DNA of 64,000 nt, from assembly GCA_037903475.1 (NCBI GenBank), contig JBAJFG010000179.1, positions 248,001-312,000 of the forward strand, given 5' to 3'. Below the pieces are notes generated by a model. That model did no database searches. It was not told the DNA's origin and was given only the letters and a program-made list of their open reading frames with translations. Position 1 is the first letter of the stretch, and each line of letters starts with the position of its first letter. Positions 33,285 to 43,700 of the stretch are shown piece after piece. The DNA is from Ancylostoma caninum (Eukaryota; Nematoda; Chromadorea; Rhabditida; Ancylostomatidae). The position numbers were made by a program, and so were the translations under genes.

Positions 33285-36200
33285 ATGGGGCCTCCCGTCA
33301 CTCGCTCACGTACTGCCTCTAACGACTCCAGGGCGGCTGCCCCGACGACTAGCACTGTTGCGCTTCCATCAGCCACGGAACGCCTCGTCACCACGCTGCA
33401 AGAGCTCAATGACGACGCTACCGTGCATGGGAAAGACGCCAAGACCCTTCGCGATGCCACCGCATTAGCCATTACTGAAGTGTGGAAGGATGCCCGTTCC
33501 GCTACCACGTCCCTGGCCCGGAAGATAAACGAAGGTAATTCCAACTTACTTCATAATTTGAACGACTCATTTTCCGCCGTAGGTGAGAGGATAGATTCTA
33601 TCCCATTAGTTGCAACATGTAGTCCGGATGGGCCGATACCAAGAATTACTCCCTTCGTGGGTTCTGGCGAGGATGCTACACAGTTCTCAGTGTGGCTCCG
33701 TCGCCTCGAGGACATCATGAGGATGAGAAGTGTGACCTCAACGTCACAACAGAAGGCCAACTTCCTCATTTGCTACCTGGACGGGGTAGCTCGCGAAAAG
33801 ATTGAGGAGCTGAGCGAGCAAGAACGCACCGATTACAGCGCTATAGTAGCTCACCTGAGGAAATTCTTTGAAGGACCACAGCACCGCTATATGGCAAGGC
33901 AATCCTTGTCAGCTTGCCAGCAGCAACCTGGCGAATCATCGGCGACGTTTGCCAATCGGTTGCTGGGTCTAGTACGCGCAGCTACAACTGGACAAGACCC
34001 GACGAGCCAGAAGGAGCGTGTGCTCGAGGAGTTCGTGGCAAGACTCCGACCGGACATTCGCTACTACGTCAAATTGGATAATCCAGCCACATTTGAGCAA
34101 GCGGTGGGTAAGGCGCAAATGGTAGAGCAGTTGCTAGCGGAGGCCACTGCGGACAGATTAATTAACCCAGCTGGGCCTTCGCGCGCTATCGAGGTTAAGT
34201 CAGTAGCGCCGCCACTGAGGGAGCAAACATTTGATGAGCGGAGTTACCCGCGTCGCAGTTCGTTCGAAGAGAGTAGATCTCGTCAATTTCAGGGTCCATC
34301 GTCCGCAAGGAGTCGAGGTTTCGACCGCCAGCATGGTATTGTCGATCACCGTCCTATTCCTAGTCGAAATAACTGCTTCAATTGCGGTGGAGTTGGACAT
34401 CTAGCTCGACAGTGCCCTTCCCCAAGGACAAGGACCCCAGATCAAGGTAGGAGAATTCCAAACAACCGTGTGTCATCTCCTTTCCGCGGTCAGCCGCGAC
34501 GCTCTGTTTCCGCTAATATCGTGCACCTAGCTCCTGATTCATCTCATGAACTTTTGCAAGCACGAGACCAAATCCAAGCTCTATCTCTATCCCTCCAAGA
34601 AAAGCAAGCCGCTCTTGAACAATCAGATGCTCGCATTAATGCGCTCATGAAGCGTAACGATGAGCTTGCTAGCTCTACTTTTGGTCGTCCGGCCACGTCT
34701 TCCTCAAGAGTTTCTCAAAATATGCCTAGTGTTCGGTTGCTGCTCCCTTGTGTTATGATGCTCGCCAATCTATCTCCTTCTGAGGCGCTATCATCACCTG
34801 CCTGGTTGTGCCCGCGTAGCTCATCCGATGTGGTGGCCCAAGTTCCGATATCGTACAACTGTTCGAGAATAATTCCACAGGTGGATGCTAAACCAATTCC
34901 ATTGTCAGTCCACGTATTTCGACCTAACACTCAGCGTTATGATACACCCGCGTCGCTATGTCGAATCGTCACACACAGCGTGACGTTCTCCGTGAACTTC
35001 TTTGGAGCCAGGAGCGAGAGACATAGTGAGGAGTATCAGCTGGTTCCGCTGGAAGCTTGCAAGTTAATGGTGCAGCACCACAAGTGCGAGCACGGCTCTA
35101 TGGTCGAGAGCGGCGGCTCCTGGGCGACCACTAATGAATTGACGGTCGATTGGCCATCAGCTCCTTTCGGCTGCTGCTCGGAACAGCAGTCGTCTGTGTC
35201 TAATTGTTATCTCATCAGCACCATCATTCACATGAGGCACGGATCAGAGTTCCCAGATTCACCAGCAGGAGACTTGCACCAGTGCACCTACAGCTCCGGT
35301 AGCTGTACAATGCACGATGGATCCATGTTAATCTGGACACCCAGCCAGGAGGAACCTTGCCAATATGTATCGGTAACTAAGATGAAGGGCCACCGCCTCA
35401 GCGACATCTGGATCAGCGACTCCAAAGAATTTGCACTGTCCTGGCGAGACGATAGTGACCGAGTGCATGACTGCGGTAAGGATCTGATTGTCTCTGACCA
35501 GGGCTACGCGCTCATGACAGTCCACAGGCTACCGCGATCAGCGAACGCCAAGGTAGGCCTGGTCACTTCTAACCAGCTGGCGGCTCAGTTATTAGCGGTA
35601 GAAGATACTGTAGAAATGGCAGTCTCGGCCCTATTCCGTCATGCACTGTCTGCGTTGTGCGATAGGACTAATTTGCTAGCTCTGTCTCTACATGCCTCCT
35701 TAGCGGCGAACCCAACGCTCACATTGCGAAGGCTCTTAGACCGTCACGACCTCGCAGCTTCTTATCTGGGGAACGACTTGATACAGATTCATCGCTGTAT
35801 GGTGATTCCTCCGAAGCATTACAGGGTCATACCGTTCAACGGAACATGTTACCGTAGGCCGCAGGTTGAGCTCTCCTTGTCTAGTGGAACCAGCCTTCCT
35901 ATGTTTATTGATCCGATGACCATGGTTCTGTCGCATGAGGCACAGCAGGTCGACTGCGTATCGGTGCGTTATTTCTATTTCGCGCCCGAGGAAGGATTCC
36001 AGCGATTCGATGTCACCACCGGGGAGATGTCCCCCGTCACCAAGATTCAATCAGTAGGGCTGCCTAGCTCTGTAAACGCGTCAGTCCTAGCGTTGCCTCT
36101 CACTATCTTCCACAACTTAGTCCTCACTAATTTGAGCGAACTAACACAGGACCATCAGCTACAAGAAGTGTGGTCCGCCGCCAATCCATACCAGCTGTTC

Positions 36201-37331
36201 CAAGCCACGCGAGAGGTGTCAATGGCCGCGCAACGGCCTGTGTCCACAACAAAATCCACTCTCTTATCTCCTTGGTTCTGGATCTTCGGATCCTGGACCG
36301 CTTTTGATATCTGGATCACAGTATGTTGTGCATCCATTTCGTTAGGGCTAGTAAAGACGGCTATTGTTCTATATTGCAATATCTATTATCCAGGGTGGTG
36401 GCCCCGTCTCAAAAACTTGTTGCATTCCTCTGCCTCCAATAGAAGCGAGGAACTGCCTCTTGCTATACGGACAGCGGCTCTTCTTCCGCAGACTCCGCGT
36501 GCCGAGTCCCCTGTTGAGGTGGCTCGGGTGGAAATCGACACCACGAGCGTGTGGCCTCCTCGAGCATCACTCAGCCCAGTGAAAGTCCTGGCGATAGCCA
36601 ACAAAGAACAGTTTTTTGTTGCTCAGATACCGATCAAGGTTAACGGTATCCAAGTCTTAGCTCTGGTTGATACGGGAGCAGCAATTACAATAACCTCTAA
36701 GTCGGCTGCCCCCTTGTTTGGAGTCTTCGCTCTTGAGGACAGCGACATCTCTTGCGCAGTAGGGATGGCAGGCATACCGGTCAGGTTGATAGGTCGGGCT
36801 GGTTTGCGTTTTGATATAGGGTCTCTTACAGTACACCAGCATGTGTACTTCGCTGAAGCAGCATGTATTCCGAGCGAGGTTGAGACTTATAACATCATCC
36901 TAGGTAACGATCTTCTAAGCAGGCTACCCCCATGGAGTATCAACTACAGTAACCGAACTTTTTATATGGCCGACCAGCAGGTTAGTATACTCCTAAGCGC
37001 GCCAGCAATTGAGGAAGTTGAGGCTGATTCACCGATACCAGTGCGCGTCGCTGAAACTACGGTGCTCCCTCCGTCGGCTGAGACTTTCGTACCCTGTTAC
37101 TCCGAAATTAGCGACAGTTCACCACTTCTGTTGTCGGCGCAATCGCAGCAACTGAGTGAGAAGTCACTCATGGTGACCCCAGCCGTGTTTAACGCAGGAG
37201 TGACCCGTCTATTGATTTCAAACCCCTCTAACAATTCGGAGGTGCTGTACAAAGATCAACAAATATCTTCAGCCGTACGGCTAGTCGAGAGTTCTTTAGG
37301 GACATTAGCGGTGACCTCTTCTTGCTCCTAG
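33285..37331 (+). CDS. ORF1: Gag, glycoprotein-like region and aspartic protease
   Basis: A 1,348-residue polyprotein from ATG 33,285; a stop codon lies directly upstream. Approximate layout: Gag capsid-like 120-295; zinc knuckle C-x2-C-x4-H-x4-C at 364-377; Gln/Glu-rich coiled coil 420-463. Then a hydrophobic signal-like run 482-503 and a Cys-rich ectodomain about 505-985, with C-x6-C, LIWTP and C-Q-Y near 667-693. A long hydrophobic TM region spans about 993-1035. The retropepsin has the active site LVDTGA near 1129 and ILGND near 1207. A glycoprotein between Gag and protease in one frame is unusual, because metaviral env genes normally follow pol. The dead elements at 3,641-5,160 share this order. 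The glycoprotein family is not certain; a class III (chuvirus/rhabdovirus-like) fusogen is one untested possibility. The frame ends TGC TCC TAG, a probable +1 shift site into ORF2. Confidence 0.9.
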   Translation: MGPPVTRSRTASNDSRAAAPTTSTVALPSATERLVTTLQELNDDATVHGKDAKTLRDATALAITEVWKDARSATTSLARKINEGNSNLLHNLNDSFSAVGERIDSIPLVATCSPDGPIPRITPFVGSGEDATQFSVWLRRLEDIMRMRSVTSTSQQKANFLICYLDGVAREKIEELSEQERTDYSAIVAHLRKFFEGPQHRYMARQSLSACQQQPGESSATFANRLLGLVRAATTGQDPTSQKERVLEEFVARLRPDIRYYVKLDNPATFEQAVGKAQMVEQLLAEATADRLINPAGPSRAIEVKSVAPPLREQTFDERSYPRRSSFEESRSRQFQGPSSARSRGFDRQHGIVDHRPIPSRNNCFNCGGVGHLARQCPSPRTRTPDQGRRIPNNRVSSPFRGQPRRSVSANIVHLAPDSSHELLQARDQIQALSLSLQEKQAALEQSDARINALMKRNDELASSTFGRPATSSSRVSQNMPSVRLLLPCVMMLANLSPSEALSSPAWLCPRSSSDVVAQVPISYNCSRIIPQVDAKPIPLSVHVFRPNTQRYDTPASLCRIVTHSVTFSVNFFGARSERHSEEYQLVPLEACKLMVQHHKCEHGSMVESGGSWATTNELTVDWPSAPFGCCSEQQSSVSNCYLISTIIHMRHGSEFPDSPAGDLHQCTYSSGSCTMHDGSMLIWTPSQEEPCQYVSVTKMKGHRLSDIWISDSKEFALSWRDDSDRVHDCGKDLIVSDQGYALMTVHRLPRSANAKVGLVTSNQLAAQLLAVEDTVEMAVSALFRHALSALCDRTNLLALSLHASLAANPTLTLRRLLDRHDLAASYLGNDLIQIHRCMVIPPKHYRVIPFNGTCYRRPQVELSLSSGTSLPMFIDPMTMVLSHEAQQVDCVSVRYFYFAPEEGFQRFDVTTGEMSPVTKIQSVGLPSSVNASVLALPLTIFHNLVLTNLSELTQDHQLQEVWSAANPYQLFQATREVSMAAQRPVSTTKSTLLSPWFWIFGSWTAFDIWITVCCASISLGLVKTAIVLYCNIYYPGWWPRLKNLLHSSASNRSEELPLAIRTAALLPQTPRAESPVEVARVEIDTTSVWPPRASLSPVKVLAIANKEQFFVAQIPIKVNGIQVLALVDTGAAITITSKSAAPLFGVFALEDSDISCAVGMAGIPVRLIGRAGLRFDIGSLTVHQHVYFAEAACIPSEVETYNIILGNDLLSRLPPWSINYSNRTFYMADQQVSILLSAPAIEEVEADSPIPVRVAETTVLPPSAETFVPCYSEISDSSPLLLSAQSQQLSEKSLMVTPAVFNAGVTRLLISNPSNNSEVLYKDQQISSAVRLVESSLGTLAVTSSCS
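37315..37331 (+). promoter_or_regulatory. Candidate +1 ribosomal frameshift site
   Basis: The ORF1 frame reads TCT TCT TGC TCC TAG. The ORF2 frame is open only from 37,315, after a TGA at 37,312, so the overlap is 17 nt. Skipping one base at TCC-T-AGC joins ORF1 to ORF2. TGC-TCC followed by a stop is the arrangement of the antizyme +1 shift site (TCC TGA). A GC hairpin (GGCG, loop GTT, CGCC) lies about 30 nt downstream. ORF2 has no ATG of its own near its start. Confidence 0.6.
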
Positions 37332-40300
37332 CGTCGCTGCGCCCGTCGGAGAAGTGCTTAATGTGGCGGTTCGCCCCGGTTCTCATAACAGTTCGGTACC
37401 ATCCGGTATAGACCTATCCAAGGCGGATGTCTCCGAGGCCGAGCGTCTTCAGTTGCTCCAACTCTTTGAGGAATTCAGAGATCGCATTTCGCGCGATTCC
37501 TACGACTTGGGCTCATATGAAGAATCTGAGATCGTCATCAAAACGTCTACCGAGGTCCCTCCCACTAGGTTCAGGCCCCCTCGGATCCCGGTAAAGTTCC
37601 AGAAGGAACTTGATGAACATATCAACAAGTTACTCCGAGCAGGACGTATAGTGGAGAGCGATACCCCATGGGTCCACAACACCGTCCTGGTAAAAAAGAA
37701 GGACGGCTCCTTGAGAGTGTGTTTAGACTTTCGCCCTCTAAACGAGATTACTATTCCGGATCATTATCCACTGCCTCGAATAGACGACATCCTCGCCAAA
37801 ATAGCAGGCCACAGGTACTACACCACGTTGGATTTAGCTTCCGGTTACATGCAACTTCTGCTTTCTCCTGAAAGCCAAGAAAAATGTGGATGGGCCACCC
37901 ATCGAGGTATTTATCAGTTCGTTTACCTTCCGTTCGGTCTTAAAAACGCGGGAGCCTACTTTTCGCGAGCAATGTCGCGCATCCTGGCGGGTTTGGAGGA
38001 CAATTGCCTCGCTTACCTAGACGACATCGTCATCTTCAACAAAGACTTCCCCGGGCATTTGGCCTCCTTGCGAAAGGTTTTCCACAGATTCAGATTGTTT
38101 AATATAAAAGCTTCGGGTAAAAAGCTTACAGAAGTGGCGCGCTCAAAGATATCCTTTTTAGGTCACGAGATCTGTGGCGACCACTACAGCCCCGCAGAGC
38201 GCAACCTCAAAGCTATTAAGGAGTTCCCCAAACCAACGACGATTAAGGAGGTGAAAGGCTTCGTAGGTATGGCTAATTTCTTTCGTAAATTCATTGCCAA
38301 TTTCTCCTTGATAGCAGCACCCCTTTATGCACTATTGAAGGATAAAGCGAAGTTCGTTTGGGGACACGAACAGGAGGAAGCGTTCCTGCGTCTTAAAGAG
38401 TGTTTACTCTCGAAACCTTGCTTAGCCTTCCCTAGAGACGAAGAATTCTTTCTTCACACCGATGGCAGCCAGGTGGCGGTAGGGGCTGCCCTCTTCCAGA
38501 AGCAGTCCACTCAGGAAAAACCGCTCGTAGCGGTGGGCTATTTCAGCAAGGCCCTTTCAGACTCTCAAAAGAAGTGGAGCCCGACACACGTCGAGCTTTT
38601 TGCCATCATCAGCGCTTTACGGTTCTTCCGCGCAACAATATACGGTAACCACACCACCATTTTCTCGGACCATCGGCCGCTGACATTCTTGTTGAAGCAT
38701 AATAAGACCCACGACAACCTAGCTCGATGGGTAGTGGAGCTCCAGAGCTATGATATCTCTATCGAGTACCTCAAAGGGTCTTCCAACGTGGTGGCCGATG
38801 CGTTATCCCGCGCTGTTCATAAGCACGTGCGTTTCCAGGAGGACTCACCCGAGTCGGATGACATCGTCGAGTTCCCCGTCAGCATTAACTGCTGTCAACC
38901 GAGAGTATACTCTGTCAGGCCTCCACTCATCTACGCGGGGTCTCCAGTAGCGATACGCCCGTATGATGCGCTGATTGAGCAGAAAGCCGACAAATTTTGT
39001 TCCACCATAATGTCTTTTATCGAGACACAACATTTTCCAGCCAACGTCTCTGAGGACGAGAAGGTAGCAATGCTTACACTAGCCGAGAAATGCACCATCA
39101 AGACCAACGGTTGCCTATACTATTGCGACCCCTCCCAAGGATCAGCAATGCGATTTGAACGGTTAGTTGTTCCCGAAAAGCTTCGCGAACCTATTTTCCT
39201 CGCCTTTCATGCAAGCCCATCGGCTGGTGGTCACTTTAATTGGCGTAAAACACTCGCTAAGATAGCTCGCCGATATTTTTGGCCACACATGGCAGAAGAC
39301 GTCTTCGCACTCGTTCGATCATGTGAGCCATGCCAACGGAAGCGAGCACAACAGATGAATCGCGAGCATCTCCTACCTGTCGCTAGTGGGGCAGTATTCG
39401 ACAAGGTTTATGTTGACCTGACCGGTCCGATCCATACATCTGATTCCGGTAACAAGTACATCATTGCTATGATTGACCACTTCACCAAGTATGTGGTCGC
39501 CGCCCCCTTACCCGATTGCTCCGCGATTACGGTAGCGCAAGCGGTAATGACCGAATGCATTCTCAAGTACGGGGTGATGACTCAACTCATCTCAGACAAT
39601 GCGTCCTATTTTAAAGGGGAAGTAGTTTCCGAAATAGGGAAGCTACTACGAATTAATCGTTACTATACCACTCCTTACCATCATGAGGGCAACGGTGCTT
39701 GCGAGCGAGTCTTTGCAACCTTCCACCCTATGCTTCGTACGTACATTAGTGAGAACCAGTCTGACTGGGACAAATATGTAGCTGCTTGTACCTTCATGTA
39801 TAACACGAGTATTCATAGTAGTACTAATAATACTCCTTTCTTTCTAATGCATGGAAGAGACCCTGTTTTCAATATTGATTTATTAATCAAACACGATCTT
39901 CAGCGTCACATCCCATCCGACGAGGACGCCGGCATTTACGTCGAAAACTTGGTATCCACTCTACACGCAGCATGGAGGTCAGCGGCTGCTTTTAACGAGC
40001 ACCAAAGTCGTAAGTTTAAGCAACAATATGACCGGTCCCATCTTCAACCGTTAGCAGTGAGGGTCGGTGATCGCGTTTTCCTACGAGATTTCATTCCCAA
40101 ACAGGGCTTGTCTCAGAAGCTCATCAACCCTTGGCTGGGGCAATTTCGCGTCATAACGGTGGATCCCCCACATTTAATCATAACCAGCATTTCTTCGCCA
40201 CAATCCACCCCAAAAAAGGTTCACATGAACCAGGTTAAGAAATGCTTTGAACTAACAGGCCCAGTTTTCACTACCCCATGGTCGCCCGAAGAGGAAACTC

Positions 40301-40440
40301 AGGCGTTGGCTGCCGCTAACGCCACTGACTCCGACGTGTGCGGGTATCGTCATGAAGTAATACAACAAAGTGAACCACCTACCTCCGAAAGTTCACACAG
40401 TTATAATACACGTTTCAGGTCTCGACGAACCTCCCTTTGA
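37332..40440 (+). CDS. ORF2: reverse transcriptase, RNase H, integrase
   Basis: The frame is open from 37,315 to the stop at 40,440, about 1,035 codons after the shift. Numbering from the GTG at 37,354: RT at about 80-270 with LDFRPLNE, LPFGLKNAGAYFSRAM and the catalytic YLDD at 221-224. RNase H has D370, E414 and D439. The integrase zinc domain has H619, H627, C657 and C660, and the integrase core has D688, D748 and E784, an exact DD35E spacing. The last 130 residues form a basic tail. The RT-RNase H-integrase order is Ty3/Gypsy. It lacks an ATG and lies +1 relative to ORF1, so expression as a Gag-Pol fusion is expected. No disabling mutation was seen. Confidence 0.95.
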
Positions 40441-40723
40441 CCGGCTGGTCCGACACAACGCCACTGTTATTAACTGAACTATTCAGTCATATCCTCTATT
40501 CACCTTCTCCTCTTTCCCGTACTACCTCGTCCAGAGGCGCCTTTCCTTTTCCATTTCCCATCTTCCCTTTTGTTCCTTTCTGCTCTCCCTCATTACTCTC
40601 CTTCATTGACTCACGCGTGTCCGCATTAACTGTTGTAGTATGACGCCAGGCATACACCTACTTCGTATCTTTTTCAGATAACTTGAGTACACCCGACAAC
40701 CAATCGTACGTACCGCGACGCCC
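40441..40723 (+). other. Spacer between integrase and helicase ORFs
   Basis: Pyrimidine-rich (CCTCTATTCACC, CTTTTCCATTTCCC and similar) and non-coding, ending at a strong splice acceptor. A long polypyrimidine stretch before an acceptor suits splicing of the downstream ORF. Confidence 0.6.
40668..40677 (+). promoter_or_regulatory. Splice acceptor for helicase mRNA
   Basis: TATCTTTTTCAG followed by ATAAC matches the nematode 3' splice-site consensus (TTTTCAG|R). It leaves 46 nt before the ORF3 ATG. It could receive the leader exon (donor 32,045) or a trans-spliced leader. Confidence 0.65.
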
Positions 40724-43700
40724 ATGGAAACCCCCGACGGCGCCCCACCGGGACTGCCACCACCTGGGCTCTCGCCGAGTTCTCAGGAAGCCTCCACAGG
40801 GGAGTTCTCCACTGATCTTTCTACCAGCCGGGATCCGGCAGTCACTCAAACCAGCTTGGCCCTCGGGCCTACATGCCAGCCCGCGTTAGCCGGCGCATCA
40901 TTGGACTCCCAGATAGTCGAAGTCTCATCCTCGCCTCCACCACACGCGGGCAGCTTCGATATGCCCGATGATCATGAGAAACGCCCACGGAATTCCTCCG
41001 AGACCAATTACGACGTAGTCGACATGGATACTTCGTCTCCCCCTGTATCTCCAACCAGCCGGGACCCGGCCGATACCCTTCTTTGTTCGACAGAGGACCA
41101 CCTCGACCTCTCCGAGGAGGCTCTGTTAGCATCTCCCAAGAGTCAGCAGGAAGAGCTCACACTCACCGCTTCCTTGGAGAGCCTGGCAGTTACCATGCCC
41201 ATGACTGCCACCGTGCTAGCCGGCTTCGACAGATTCATTCTTCGCAGCGAACAGCGCGCAGCAGCTGCCCGATTCGCTGAGGCTTCGTCGCGTTCAAGCC
41301 CAGCCAGTTCCCCACCACCGAAGCGAGCGGCCGCCGACTTCGATGCCGAAGAATTCCCGCCTCTCTCGGGATTCTCATCACCACCTCCGGGCCCATCTCA
41401 ACCGTGGCCAGCCGTTTCAGCCCCCGACGAAGGAGATCTTCCCGAGTACCACCAAGGCGACAACTCCCGATGCGATGGATCCGACAACGTTCAACGTGGA
41501 GGACGTAACGCTGGCCGAGGTCGTGGCCGTGGCAGGGGTAGAGGTCGTGGCAACGACAGAGCCATCGGGCATAACCACAACTACCAGCGATGGGGAGCCC
41601 TCGAGTCCGATGTTGAACCAGGGCCATTACCGATACCGAGTCAAACACCTCGATCCTTCCATCACTACCTGATAACTTCTCATCCGTGGGGCAAATTCGT
41701 TAATCCCCGCCCAGTACGTTTCCTTCGCAGTAACACGGTGCGGGTCATCACACGCATGCCAATGGACGTTTACGAGCACCCTCCTGCGTCAGGTTATATG
41801 AGGTTGAGCTATAATCGAACCTTGTTTCCAAAAGTACCATTGAGTAACACGGTACCGGTTCCGGCCATCCCTCTCATAGAGATGCAACATCTGGAGGACA
41901 CAATTGCATTCCGCCATAGGTCCCACGAGGTTTCACGACGGGTACTCCTCGGCAATTATGAGGAGGCCGACGCAGCGGACATCCCTCGAGTACCAGATGG
42001 CGTACACGACACCACCTTAATACCACCTATCATTGATCGCGTTCGACCAGTTCTCTACCAAGTCGTTTCCACCGGCTGGGGGACGGGCGTCATCCTCGAG
42101 GCAAAGGATTTCTTCACGATGGGTCCGGACCGACGTGAACTGCACTGCATCATTCTCGACCAACACGCCATCAATCGCGTCAACAATAAGAGGGGATTCG
42201 ACAAAACGATGGTTTCCGTGAAGGATTTCGTATGGGTCTACGACGTCAAGCCGACCCTCCAAGCACTACGGAATCCATGGGGAGCACTAGAGGAAGCCAG
42301 AATTCCACGGACCACAGCATTAGAAAACAACTCTGTCTACTTTTTCAGAGTGTCTTCGTTCGCATTCTCGACGCCCGATACGTTAGAAGAACCCATCTAT
42401 GGCATCGTTCTTTTCAAAGTCCAACGACGGAACCAGACCACGCACCTGAAGATAGCGTTCGAGGGTGCACCTGAAGCCGTAGTCGTCACCGCTAAGCTAT
42501 GCGACTTCTCATTAGAGGACATCCAAGTTGACGACTTCGTTTGCGCCACTTCTCGCTACAACGTCTCGTGCGCAATACGGTTCTCTGAGCCTCCTTCTTC
42601 AGAGCAGGCTAGAAAGCACCTGTGCCGTGAGGTGAGGTCATTCTTGTCAATGCACCCAGATGAGTCGATTATGCCGCTTCGCGTGTTTCGACCAACACAA
42701 GACGACCTTCAACGATTAAGGGACAGGGCAGGTTCGTTTAACAACTATTGCACCGATCCTGTGACAGCGAAGCAGTGGATGACTCGGGTCTTCAGTGTAG
42801 CCTGTTCCGCTCTCTCGGCCATCAGTACTATGGAGGATGACCGCCGCACGCACTGGGTCACAGCAACGGTGCCTACCCTCACAGTCCATCCGCTGGGATT
42901 AAATTTCACGTTGACCGACATGGCCTCGGAAGCCGGCTGGGAGCCACGACGACCAGTAGTGATATGGGTTGCAGGGTCCACGAAGCTGTCCCGTGCTACG
43001 GTGAGACGGTCGACTCTGGACTGGGGACGCAAGTTGTTGCACGTCTCCCTGGACGCCTTCGCCTGGTCTAGCCGCACCCTCGAAAAGGCAACTAAGCGTT
43101 TCGGCCGACGACGACCCGACGATGACGGTTACTCACTTGACATCTGCGTCCGTTTGACTAAGGCACCACCAACGGCGAATCCCACGTATGAACATATTTC
43201 CAGGCTTCGAGCGTTCGCCAATTTGCAGGGCGAGACGACCGCGTCGAAGATAATGGACCGAGTGTACGGCGCCACTGAGCTTGGATGCGCCTATAGGACC
43301 GAGCCTGCGCTGTTCGAGATGGAGGAAGGGGACTCAGTATACAACCTCAACGGCCAGGACGTCACGCTCTCCGAGGAGCAACGCAGAGCCGTCGATCTCG
43401 GCACGAGTACTTTGCCCATCGTAGGTATACAAGCTGCCTTCGGTACGGGTAAAACAGTCGTCGGCGCCATCATTGCAGCGAGACGAGCCAACGCTGGTAA
43501 GCGTGTTCTGATGACGGCAAGTACAAATGCGGCGGTTGCCCAGTTCGCACAGACTATCTTATCACTGACGGAGTACCGTCACTTGCACGTCCTGCGCTTT
43601 GTCTCCGACGCAGCGGCGCAAGAGAATCTGACGCCGACGCCGGTGGACATGAACAGGATTCTCATGTCACTGGATGAGGAATTCGAGGCAGAACTCACCC

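Noticed and set aside
37354..37356. GTG as independent start of ORF2
   Set aside because: Not a plausible eukaryotic start; a +1 shift from ORF1 explains expression better.
41235..41648. Minus-strand frame opposite ORF3
   Set aside because: Shadow of the GC-rich N-terminal coding region of the helicase gene.
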